Origin: Willaertia magna
Taxonomy: Eukaryota > Heterolobosea > Eutetramitea > Acrasida > Naegleriidae
DNA length: 13,434 nt
Direction: 5' to 3'
NCBI GenBank assembly: GCA_902984215.1
Contig: CADWAF010000380.1
Span: 1 to 13,434 of the forward strand
Part shown: one piece after another, positions 1 through 8,424 of the stretch
Layout of the letters: each line of letters begins with the position of its first letter
How positions within the stretch are numbered: position 1 is the first letter of the stretch
Made by a program: the position numbers and the translations under genes
The notes under the pieces: model-generated
Told to the model about the DNA's origin: nothing
Seen by the model: only the letters and a program-made list of their open reading frames with translations
The model's database searches: none

Positions 1-703
1 ATAATTATTTAAATCATCACAAATTATTCCCCTTAAATATGAATTATTAAATTTAGCATTTAAAATAAAATTACCTAATTTGTCAAATACTTGAATTTCA
101 TTTTCACAAGTAATTACAATTTGATTTTTATTATTAATTATAATTCTTTGTGGTTTTAAATAATTATTTGTTTTAAATTTTTTTATAAATTCATTATTTT
201 CATTCAAAATTATAATTTCATTATTATATCCATTACAAATATATAAATTATTATCTTTATCAAATGTCATTCCATAAATAGAATTAAATTTATAATTTTC
301 ATTACTTTTAATTTCATTCATTAATTGTAAAGTATTTAAATTATATTTATAAATAATATTATAACATCCAATAAATAAATATTTATTATTTATAGCTAAT
401 GAATATGGTTTATAGAAAAAACTAAATTTAATTTCATTTTTATAATTAAATAAATTATCTAAAATTAATACTCTATCATTACAAGTGTCAGCAATATAAA
501 TTAAATTATTATTATAAATAATATCAAAAGGATTATATAAATTTAATTTTTCATCTCCTTCAAATTTAGTAATTTCTTCAAACTTAATTAAATTAAAATC
601 ATTATTCACTTGTTCTTTATTTTTTAAATAATAATTTATCAATACTAATTCTATAATTTTCTAAATTTCCTAATTTGTCATTTATTAAATAAATAAAATC
701 TTG
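1..703 (-). repeat. Left copy of a ~700-bp NHL duplication
   Basis: This aligns collinearly with 11572-12273 in the same orientation. The offset is 11571 up to position 609 and 11570 after the extra base in the T-run at 620-625. The substitutions visible are spread throughout and many are synonymous or conservative (for example DTCNDR versus DTYNHR). Confidence 0.85.
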
Positions 704-1709
704 TTTTTCGGTCCTTAATTTAAAAATTTGACATAAATTCTAAATTGTTTACTAATTACATTTAATTCATTTAAATCATTAACTTTCTTCTCAACTTTAA
801 TTGTATTTTGTAAAATATTAATTTTATTCAAATTGTTAACTTTTATTTGACATAAATCATTTACTACTTTATTATGTTCATTTAATATCTTTTCTTCATT
901 TTGTAAAGTATTTAATTTATCTTTTAAAATTTCATTTAATTCTAAAGTTAATTTTTCTTTCTTTTCATTTAATAATTTTTGTAATTCATTAAATAAAACA
1001 TCAATATCGTTTCTTACAATATTAGCTTGTTCATTTACTTTTGTAATTGTCAATTTAACATTTTTAGTTCTTTGTAAAAGTACTTCCTTTTTAAATTTTA
1101 AATCTTCAAATAATTGTTTCATTTTCTTTTCCTCTTCTTCTTTTTCAATGTTACAACTATCAATGACTTCATGTAACTTATGTTTAAATAATGCACATTT
1201 TGAACAAATTGCTTCATCACAATCTTTACAATAAATATCAGTCTCCAATTCTTTATGTACTTTACAATAATGTTTTGTTTCGATACTGTTGCTATTAAGA
1301 GAAGTACTAGTTGATGGAATATTCGAACCAAAATTAAAACCGTAATTAAACTTTTCTTTATTATTGTTAATGTTGCTATTAATAGTAGTGGTAGTAGATG
1401 TTGTCAATAAAGAAGTAGTTCCAAAAATGAAAATCTAGAATTAGTTGATTGGCCAAAAATAAAGATAGGTTTTTGATTATTGTTGTTATTAGTGGATGTA
1501 GTTTTGTTTTTCACTTTTTGTTCTTCTTCTTGTTGTTCCGGTAATAAATTAGTTAAATTATGATCTTTATTTTGTTTCTTTTTATTATGTAAAATTAAAT
1601 GTTCATTACATAAATATTTATTACAATTATTGCAATAATGTGTTGCAATTGATTCATCTTCATCTTCGTGACATTGAGTGCAATAATGAATAGAATTATC
1701 TAATTTCAT
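1..1709 (-). pseudogene. B-box / coiled-coil / NHL-repeat (TRIM-like) gene, frame-broken, 3' end outside window
   Basis: Translation on the minus strand from the ATG at 1709 gives a first B-box-like zinc site (C10, C13, C26, C29, C34, H37, H41, H50), then an Asn/Thr-rich linker. A second canonical B-box follows at about 1266-1170 with spacing C-x2-H-x8-C-x2-C-x4-C-x2-C-x4-H-x2-H. Next comes a Lys/Glu-rich coiled coil to about 750, then NHL propeller blades from about 560 to the window edge, inside blade 5. Known TRIM-NHL-like proteins bind partners or RNA through the propeller; whether this one acts as a ubiquitin ligase cannot be said, since no RING is visible. The parts lie in different frames. 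Breaks fall at the A-run 1423-1427, near 736-742, and at the T-run 620-625 (one extra base compared with the second copy). Reading on in frame from 1709 stops at 1404. The region 715-1407 is open but has only a TTG at its head. It is either a young pseudogene or a real gene carrying homopolymer sequencing errors; no internal stop occurs within each piece, which leaves the second option open. Confidence 0.75.
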
Positions 1710-1759
1710 TGTTCTTTATATTGTTGACAACAAGGTATTTTTTTTCTTTTGAGCGACAT
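1706..1759 (-). other. Short upstream ORF overlapping the B-box gene start, or its true N-terminus
   Basis: An ATG at 1759-1757 opens a 17-codon frame that ends in a TGA overlapping the B-box gene ATG as ATGA. The residues are basic and contain two Cys (ending CCQQYKEQ). If one base were missing near 1710 the two frames would join, giving a slightly longer N-terminus. Otherwise it is a translation-modulating upstream ORF. The sequence does not decide between these. Confidence 0.35.
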
Positions 1760-2733
1760 TTCAATTTCTTAAAAATTCTTCAAGACTTGTTGTTTGAAAA
1801 AGATGTAATTTAAATACTTAAATATTTGTTGCACATTGAAAAAATAACAAATTGTTTGTAATAACTTTACAAGAAAATTCAATGACAACATTAAAAGTTA
1901 GATTACAATTTCTTATTTAAACACTAGTTAAATGATGCAATACTAGCCTTAAAAAAAATAAAACACCATTTCTCAATAAATAATAAACTTCACAATAAAT
2001 TATTTTAAACAAAAATAATATAAAATAGGTAAATTTTAATAATTTAATTAAAATATTCTTTTTTAATTGTAAAATATCCTAAAAATTAAGCATTTAAAAA
2101 GATAATATTAAATTTTTAATTTTAATATATTTATAATATAAACACTGCCTTTATTTTTATTTAAAAAAATTATTGGAAAATTCATTATTTATTAAGATAC
2201 TCTATTGTAAAATTAATGGAATATAATTAAATAAAAAATGAATAAAAAAATAATAATTATTTCAATAAATAATCAATATTTTTATTTAAAAATTTTAAAA
2301 AATATAGAAAATAACATATTTATTTAAATTATTTAATTATGACTACCAGCAATAGTAGATTATGAAATAAATTAATTTATTATAATTTTTTTAATGTTAA
2401 AAAATAAAAAAAACATTTCTGGATACTCTATAAATAAATAGAAATATCAAAATATTGATAGTAATATAAATTATATTTTATTTAATTGTACTATTTTTTA
2501 AAATTTAATTTGAACTTATAAATGTTTAACAATAAATAAAGATAAAATTTGGTTTATTTAAAAATATTATTTTTTTTTATACATATATAAACCTAAAACT
2601 ATAAATATACATATAAAATATAAAATATAATAATGAATAAATAATATTTTTTTAAATATTAATCTATATTTTTTAATAAAATTATTAATGTATTCAGTTA
2701 TTTTTTTATTTTTTCTTTTAATTATATAAAAAA
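1760..2733. other. Intergenic; 5' flank of the B-box gene, no gene seen
   Basis: Positions 1760-2000 are less AT-rich than what follows and hold T-runs on the minus strand (complement of the A-run near 1950-1958) in a position suitable for a promoter. From about 2040 to 2733 the DNA is roughly nine-tenths A/T with many homopolymers. I found no ORF, RNA gene or long repeat there. Confidence 0.5.
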
Positions 2734-3288
2734 TTAAGCTTTACTACTTTTAATTTTATTTATTTTCAAATCAATAACACAATAATCAAAATCTAAATTT
2801 TGTATCTAATAAAATAAAATTGTTTTTGTATAAAGATTTAAATAATTTATTTTTTTAATATATATAAAATCTATTAAATAATTAAAACAATTAATTAAAA
2901 TAACAATTATATATTTATAAAATATATTAATTTGTTTAAAAAATAAAAAGAAACTTAATTTTTATTTGATTTTCTAATTAGAATTATAGTATTATTAATA
3001 ATAAATATAATTTTATTACTTATAAATAATATTTTTTATTAATATGTTTATCTTAGTAGTTTTATAGTTTTTTAAAGAAAAAATAAAAATTTTTTTACAA
3101 AAATTTATAAAATCTATATAAATTATATTGTTAACTATATAATTTATATTTTTAAAAAATGTTACTTTTGTGTAAAATATTTTTTTTAAAAAAATTAAAA
3201 ATTAAAATTGTTTTAAAAATTATATAAATTTATATTTTTTGTTATTATTATTTGAAAGAATTATTTTTTGTTTAAATAGAATATTCAT
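2734..3288 (-). pseudogene. Decayed ORF, ATG to TAA in one frame with nine internal stops
   Basis: On the minus strand an ATG at 3288-3286 begins a frame that stays in register for 184 codons to a TAA at 2734-2736. It starts MNILFKQKII and ends IDLKINKIKSSKA. Nine in-frame stops interrupt it, all TAA or TAG, twice as adjacent pairs. Random DNA of this composition would give roughly twice as many, including TGA. A 44-codon stop-free segment lies at about 2943-2812. The product is unrecognised; it is Lys/Ile/Asn/Tyr-rich with hydrophobic stretches and no motif I can name. It sits downstream of the next relic on the same strand, as in a tandem pair. One copy of the TATAAATTTATA motif (3223-3234) lies inside it, unlike the other relics. 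Chance cannot be excluded. Confidence 0.4.
3116..3149. repeat. 34-bp near-perfect inverted repeat centred on GTTAAC
   Basis: Two 14-base arms flank GTTAAC (3130-3135) and are reverse complements except for the innermost pair. The arms are pure A/T (ATAAATTATA core). It could extrude or fold as a hairpin, but A/T palindromes are common at this composition. Confidence 0.5.
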
Positions 3289-3501
3289 AATATTTGTTTA
3301 ATCTTTTTTGTTTAGTTTTGTCTTTAAAATATTTATTATTATTTTTAATCTATTTATTAATTAATTCATTTAAATTTTAAAATATAATTTTATTAATAAT
3401 AATTACTTTCTTTATTTTATTATTAATTACCAAAAACTAAAAAGGTTTTTTAAAATAAGTTAATATTTATAAGTTATTTTTTTTATTTCTTTATATATCT
3501 A

Positions 3502-4262
3502 TTATAATTCTTTTTCAACACAAATAATATTTGTATTATTTAATTTCAAATAATATCTATTAGTAACATAAAAAATATCAAAAGTATTATGTAAATTATA
3601 AATAAAATTAATACTTTTAAATTCTTCACGTTTTTGTTTTAAAATATTAGAATTATTATTATTATTATGCAATCTAAATAAATAATTGAAAATTATTTTA
3701 TTATTAATTTTTTTATTAAAACCACCAATATTATATACTATTTATTACATAAAATCACTATTATTCTTATCTCAACTATAGTTAAAAAGTAAAGATTATA
3801 ATAATTTAGTATGATTATATAATGATTGTTTTGAAATAATAAAAATTATTAATAAAATGTGTTTACAATTATTAAATAAAGTAAAATCATTAGTTTTATG
3901 AGTAAAATAATAATTATGTAAGGTAAGAATAAATAATTTAAAAAATAATCTAAAATTTTTATAATGTACCTTAGTTTTAAAAATAGTATTTTTAATAAAT
4001 TTTGAAAACTACAAGTTATAATTATTATAAGTTAGCACTAAAATATTAAAAATTTAAACAAAATCGTAGAAAGTTTATTTTTTTTTTTAAATTTTTTTTA
4101 ATCAAAAAAATAACTTTAATTTCAAAACATACAACTATATAAAAACTTTTCAAATATAGAGACAAACTATTTTAAAAATATACTACAAACTCTTAACTAC
4201 ACAAAGTTTAACTTTTTAATGCTTAAAAGATTGATAATTAGAAATAATTAATAATATCTAAA
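3502..4262 (-). pseudogene. Decayed gene with a well-preserved 79-residue C-terminus
   Basis: One minus-strand frame runs from about 4262 to the TAA at 3502-3504, about 253 codons, with about 13 internal stops (mostly TAA/TAG, three TGA). The last 79 codons (3741-3505) have no stop and read as clear protein: VYNIGGFNKKINNK, five consecutive Asn codons, KQKREEFKSINFIYNLHN, FYVTNRYYLKL and a terminal IICVEKEL. An 80-codon open run is unlikely at this base composition. Upstream parts are hydrophobic/basic (for example RLFFKLFILTLHNYYF). The style matches large Asn-rich dictyostelid multigene families, but I cannot assign a domain. Many internal stops sit where Gln (CAA, CAG) or Trp would fit, consistent with C-to-T decay. 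A reversed motif cluster at 4267-4312 lies directly upstream. Confidence 0.55.
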
Positions 4263-4266
4263 AGCA

Positions 4267-4312
4267 GTATAATTTTATACAAATTTAATTTAAAAAAGAG
4301 TATAATTTTATA
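4267..4312 (-). promoter_or_regulatory. Paired TATA + oligo(dT) motif upstream of the 3502-4262 relic
   Basis: Two reversed copies occur, GTATAATTTTATA at 4267-4279 and 4300-4312. Read on the minus strand each is TATAAAATTATAC; the distal copy is followed by TCTTTTTTAAA. The proximal copy lies a few bases before the relic frame. TATA followed by oligo(dT) near the start is the known Dictyostelium core promoter style. A partial third copy lies at about 4330. Confidence 0.45.
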
Positions 4313-4493
4313 AATTAATTTAATAAAAACAGTATAAACATTTTGATTAAATATATAATTTTTATTTATTTTTTTATAAGTAAAATCAATATTGTAATTG
4401 TTTATATAATAGATTTTATTAAAATCTTTGTTTTTTTTAATAGTTTTATAATTGTAAATATAAGAAAAATTTAAACTAAAAAAATTAAAAAAA

Positions 4494-4507
4494 GTATAAA
4501 TTTATAC
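4494..4507 (-). promoter_or_regulatory. Perfect 14-bp palindrome GTATAAATTTATAC with T-run
   Basis: This is the best single copy of the dispersed motif. On the minus strand it continues CTTTTTTTAATTTTTTT, almost identical to the plus-strand copy at 8282. It lies about 230 bases upstream of the relic at 3502-4262 and in the same orientation. Confidence 0.45.
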
Positions 4508-4790
4508 AATTTTCAAATAAAAAAAACTTACTATAATTTGTGCACATATAAAAATATTAAAATTGAACAAATATTATTTATTTTTAGAAAACATGTATAA
4601 AAGAATAATTAATTATTAGTTTGTTTATTTTTGTTATAAATGTAGTTTAATGATTTAATATAAAATCTTTTTTTACTACAAAGTAACTTAAAAACAAATA
4701 TTAAAAGAACTTAATCAATAAAATTATAAACGTTATGGTTATTATTTTTTAAATATTAATAAAACTAAACATTGAACTTACTTATTTTGA

Positions 4791-4949
4791 ATGTTTAATT
4801 TTAATATAAAGAAATTCTCAACAAATTTATTAACATCCTTTAAATCTAAAATCATTAAAATAATAATTATTATTAAACTTTATACTTACATTTTACTAGA
4901 TATTTATCTTATTAAAATAAACAAATTTTGGAAACTATTAAAATTTTAA
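4791..4949 (+). CDS. Small hypothetical ORF, 52 aa
   Basis: An uninterrupted ATG-to-TAA frame in the standard code starts MFNFNIKKFSTNLLTSFKSK, continues through an Ile-rich centre, and ends KINKFWKLLKF. The composition (Ser, Thr, Trp, Leu in TTA/CTA/CTT codons) is more protein-like than its surroundings. A TGA sits immediately before the ATG. No domain, signal peptide or clear promoter is recognised. About one ORF of this size is expected by chance in 10 kb of such DNA, so it may be a relic piece or chance. Confidence 0.25.
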   Translation: MFNFNIKKFSTNLLTSFKSKIIKIIIIIKLYTYILLDIYLIKINKFWKLLKF

Positions 4950-5036
4950 AAAAACCGATTTTTTTAAATAGAAAATATAAATTGACTAAACTTTATTAGT
5001 AAAAAAAAATAAAACAACTTTATCATATTTTACTCA

Positions 5037-5215
5037 TTATTACTCTACAATAACATCATCAACAACATTATCAACAACATAACAATACAACAACAACAAT
5101 CATCATCATCATTATCATAATAATAAATCAATTACAACTACAACAACATCAACAATATTATCATCAAAATCATTAAAACAACAAATCAACAAACAATAAC
5201 CCATCCAAAATTAAA
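5037..5215 (+). repeat. CAA/CAT/AAC trinucleotide low-complexity tract
   Basis: About 180 bases consist of CAA, CAT, ATC and AAC triplets, for example CAACAACAACAATCATCATC around 5088-5107. T-runs are nearly absent, unlike all flanking DNA. One frame reads as mixed His, Gln, Asn, Thr and Ile for about 50 codons, but there is no ATG. Such triplet tracts encode homopolymer runs in dictyostelid genes, so it could be a fragment of a coding tract or a simple microsatellite. It lies between minus-facing and plus-facing motif clusters. Confidence 0.6.
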
Positions 5216-5371
5216 CTTTCTTTCCTTATTTAGAATAATAAATATAAACAATAAAAATAAGACAAAAACTTTAATTAGTTTAAAAATATTTTTTAATAAA
5301 TCTCTAAATATTACAAATACTTTATAACAAAAAAACAACTTTTTTTTATTAAATTTTTTTAAATTACATTA

Positions 5372-5422
5372 TATAAAATTATACTTTTTTTTATTTTTAA
5401 AATAAATTATATAAATTTATAC
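5372..5422 (+). promoter_or_regulatory. Paired TATA + oligo(dT) motif upstream of the 5575-6420 relic
   Basis: TATAAAATTATAC followed by a T-run lies at 5372-5384, and TATAAATTTATAC followed by TCTTTTTTAAA at 5410-5422. The T-rich side faces the relic that follows on the plus strand. A partial third copy is at about 5496. Confidence 0.45.
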
Positions 5423-5574
5423 TCTTTTTTAAAGGAAAGTTATAAAAATAAAAATAACTTTTTTTAGTTAATTCAATTATTTTAATGTAAACTTGTATAA
5501 ATTTAAATTTGTTTTAACAAAAATTACTTTTTTTTATTTTAAGTATAATTTAAACATTTAATAGTGTTAAATAA

Positions 5575-6420
5575 TATACTTTTTATAAAAGTAATATTTT
5601 ATATTTTATTTATAAACAAATTAAAGTTATTATTTTTTTAAACTACTTCTTTTTAAGCTATTTTGAGTTAGACAAATTTAATAAAGATAAAATAAAGACT
5701 TTGGCTATGTTTAAAAGTAAGTTTTTTACACTTTTTTATATTTTTAACAATTAATATTTTTAAATAAAATCACACTTCAGTAAAAAGTTTTCATTTAGTC
5801 ATTTTAAATAGTGCTATTAATTAGGTTATGTTATTTTTAATAAATATTTTTTTATAAATTTAATACTGTTAAATAAAATAAATTTTAAACTAATTCATTT
5901 CTAATAAAAAAGAACCAATATTATTTATTCAAAAAACTGAAGATTTTTAAAGCTTAAATAATATAATATTAAAAAAACTAATTCACAAAATAAAGTTTTT
6001 TCTTAGTAAGTATTTAATTTATTTTTAATTTACAATTTTTAAAAAAACTACCAAACAAAAAACTTTTATTCTACAATTTTTAATCAATATAATAACTGTT
6101 ACTAAATTTATTATAAATATTTCTTAAAGTTTTTCTAAAAAAAAAAGAAAAAACAAATTTTTAAAAAAGAAGCTATTTTAATTATAAATAAAGTTACTAT
6201 GGGAGAATATAGGAAATAATTAATAAGTATGATTTCAATAAAATTGAGATTTCAGTTTATTTAATAGAAATTTTTAAAGAAAATGAAAATATAAAGAATA
6301 TTCATTAGGACTATAAAAAAATTTATAATATTTACATTAATAATAAAAAAACTTTAAATGATATGCTTAGTGTAGTTTTAATAAAAGAAAAAATAATAAA
6401 TTTATATAAAATTATACATT
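5575..6420 (+). pseudogene. Decayed ORF with one likely frame break in an A-run
   Basis: Frame +1 is open for 59 codons at 5575-5751 (segments FELDKFNKDKIKTLAMFKSK and FFTLFYIFNN) and continues to about 6165 with about 13 stops, all TAA/TAG except one TGA. Around the A-runs at 6137-6166 the coding signal moves to frame +3, where 6168-6420 contains YDFNKIEISVYLIEIFKENE and TLNDMLSVVLIKEKIINLYK with only three stops (one TAA, two TAG). Together they make about 280 codons. The product is not recognised; it is acidic/basic mixed and helix-prone toward the end. A motif pair lies 150 bases upstream and another motif copy (6405) overlaps its 3' end. The later segment is the best supported part. Confidence 0.45.
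6405..6417 (+). promoter_or_regulatory. Single TATAAAATTATAC motif
   Basis: The 13-base motif is identical to that at 5372 and is followed by ATTTTTTTACATTTTTTT. It lies at the end of one relic and before a weaker one. Confidence 0.35.
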
Positions 6421-6660
6421 TTTTTACATTTTTTTAGAAAAATTAAATAAAATATTTAAAAAGTACTATAAATTCAAAAATAAGTACAACAATAATCTTA
6501 AACTTAGTATTTTGAAAAAATTTTAAAATATAATATTCTTTAAAGAGATTACTGTTCAAATTTATTTTAATATTTACAATTTTTATAACTAAAACAGCTT
6601 TTTAGAACTATTTTTTTTATATAAAAAAAATTTAAAACAATTAATAAATGAGTTCATTTA

Positions 6661-6850
6661 TATATAAATAATTTATTGTTTGTTTGTTTTATTGTTATAG
6701 TATTGTTTATGATATTTCTCAAAAAAATTTTTTAATTTAACATATCTCCATAATAATAGTTTTAAAGTTAAAAGTTTTGATTTAATTAAACAATTAATAA
6801 TAGTATATAAAATAATTTTATTGTTAACAAAAATAAATGATTACACTTGA
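6661..6850 (+). pseudogene. Short coding-like remnant, two frames
   Basis: Frame +1 at 6661-6732 is open and strongly hydrophobic (NNLLFVCFIVIVLFMIFLKK), like a membrane segment. Frame +2 at 6717-6847 is open for about 44 codons (HNNSFKVKSFDLIKQLIIVY, LLLTKINDYT) and ends in TGA. The two could be parts of one gene with a frame break in the A/T-run at 6720-6735. Flanking DNA at 6536-6660 also reads coherently but with stops at about the random rate, so I do not extend the call. No family is recognised. Confidence 0.3.
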
Positions 6851-6989
6851 ATTTTAGATAATGCAAAAAAAGATAAGTTTTTTTAAATTAAATTACAAAT
6901 TTAGTATTGAATTAAAGTTTATAAAGTCTAATATTTATATTACTTTAACCAAATACTTAATAAATAGTAAGTTTTTTTAAACAAAAGAA

Positions 6990-7044
6990 TATAAATTTAT
7001 ATTTTTTTTTATTTTTTAATTAAATTAATTTGTATAAATTTATA
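6990..7044 (+). promoter_or_regulatory. Paired TATAAATTTATA motif upstream of the 7081-8280 relic
   Basis: Exact TATAAATTTATA copies lie at 6990-7001 and 7033-7044, 43 bases apart, each followed by T-rich sequence. The relic frame begins about 40 bases downstream. Confidence 0.45.
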
Positions 7045-7080
7045 TTTGTTTTAATATTTAGAACATAATATTTTTAAAAT

Positions 7081-8280
7081 TAAGTGTAAATTGAAAGATT
7101 TTACTATTATTTTTAAAATCGAATTAGCTTTAAGTTATAAAATAAATAAAAAAAAGAAATATCTAAATTTGTTCTAAAATTTTATAATAAACTAAAAAAT
7201 AAATTTTATAACATTTAAATGAAATCCGATTTAAGAAGTAATTTATAAGTTAATTGTGTAAAAGACTTTATTAATGAAATACTTAATATTTAAAAAATAT
7301 TTTCAAGCTTAAGTTTAATAATTATTTTAAATAAAGAACTAGTAATTAATATTACTAAAATATTAGTTTTATTTAAAACATTTTTTCTTAATGTATTTCT
7401 TAATATAAATATTTCTTTAATTAAGGCACAAAATAATGAATTTGTAAGAATATTTAATTGTAAAAATAAATGTAATTAATAAACTTTTGATATGATTATC
7501 TATGATTTGTTTTATGGAATTTTTGATGAAGATTATAATATAAAATTATTACTTGAAGATTTACAATTATTAATTAATAACTTATACAATACTTTTAAAA
7601 TTTTAATACTACATAAGTCTTTTTTTGCAAAAATTATAATAAATACAATTTTTTTAATGTTTTAAAAGAAAAGGCAGAAAAAAAATGATAAATGATAAGG
7701 AAAAATGTTTTAGTTTTTATTTTTGAGTTTAATATAAAATTTATTTAAAAAACTATCATCAAATTACTTATTATTCTTATTTAAATCTAAATTCTTAATC
7801 TACAAAAATTTAAATATTAATATTAACAATAATTAAAAACCTTTTCTATTAATTACATACTTACTCAACATATTTTCAACTCCTATTGATTTAATTTTTG
7901 ATTTATATTTTAATATAAGTATTACTTCTTTAACTGTTTTAATAATAGGTAGGAATTGTGTTAGTTTTAAAATTAATAAATATTAGCACAAAATGGTAGT
8001 TGGTAGATTGAAAGTAGTTGATATTTAAAATAAAAATATAAATACTTTTCAAACTTCATATCTACAGCTTTTTAGATATATATAAATTAAAAAATTTTAA
8101 AGGTTTCTGAATAAAAAGAAAAAAAAAAAAAGTTAAATATTGTTAATCAAAAAATTAAAAAAAAACAATAACTACAAAACCTCAGAAAAAAAAAATTTAA
8201 TAGAAGAAAATAAATAATTATTTATATTTATCAATTAATAAATCAAAATTTCTTTTAAAATTTTTTTTAATAAAAAAGCA
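7081..8280 (+). pseudogene. Longest decayed gene: 400 codons in one frame, no frameshift
   Basis: Frame +1 stays in register from 7081 to 8280. By hand count it holds about 24 stops: 21 TAA, two TAG and one TGA, against roughly 40 expected by chance. The core 7321-8040 has only about ten in 240 codons. Stop-free segments include 7294-7476 (LNKELVINITKILVLFKTFF), 7483-7662 (DLFYGIFDEDYNIKLLLEDL) and 7834-7983 (KPFLLITYLLNIFSTPIDLI, then SITSLTVLIIGRNCVSFKIN). The last has a Leu/Pro-Ile-Asp-Leu-Ile pattern reminiscent of F-box-like helices, but that is weak. In this frame about five Gln codons remain CAA/CAG. It ends where the next motif cluster begins (8282) and starts just after one (6990-7044). 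No product is assigned. Confidence 0.55.
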
Positions 8281-8281
8281 A

Positions 8282-8424
8282 TATAAATTTATACTTTTTT
8301 TAATAAAATTTTTATTATTTAAAATATTAACAGAAACAATAAAAATTTATATTGACTTTAAAGATTATAAATTTATATTCTTTTATTTTATTTTTAAAAT
8401 TACAAAAACTATATAAATTTATAC
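8282..8424 (+). promoter_or_regulatory. Triple TATAAATTTATA + T-run cluster
   Basis: Exact 12-base cores lie at 8282-8293, 8366-8377 and 8412-8423. The first and third extend to TATAAATTTATAC and are followed by T-runs (TTTTTTTAA, TCTTTAAA). A half copy is at about 8343-8352. This is the densest cluster in the window. Confidence 0.45.

Noticed and set aside
1119..1331. 70-codon ORF on the minus strand
   Set aside because: It overlaps the B-box gene in another frame; its residues are the out-of-frame reading of the second B-box region.
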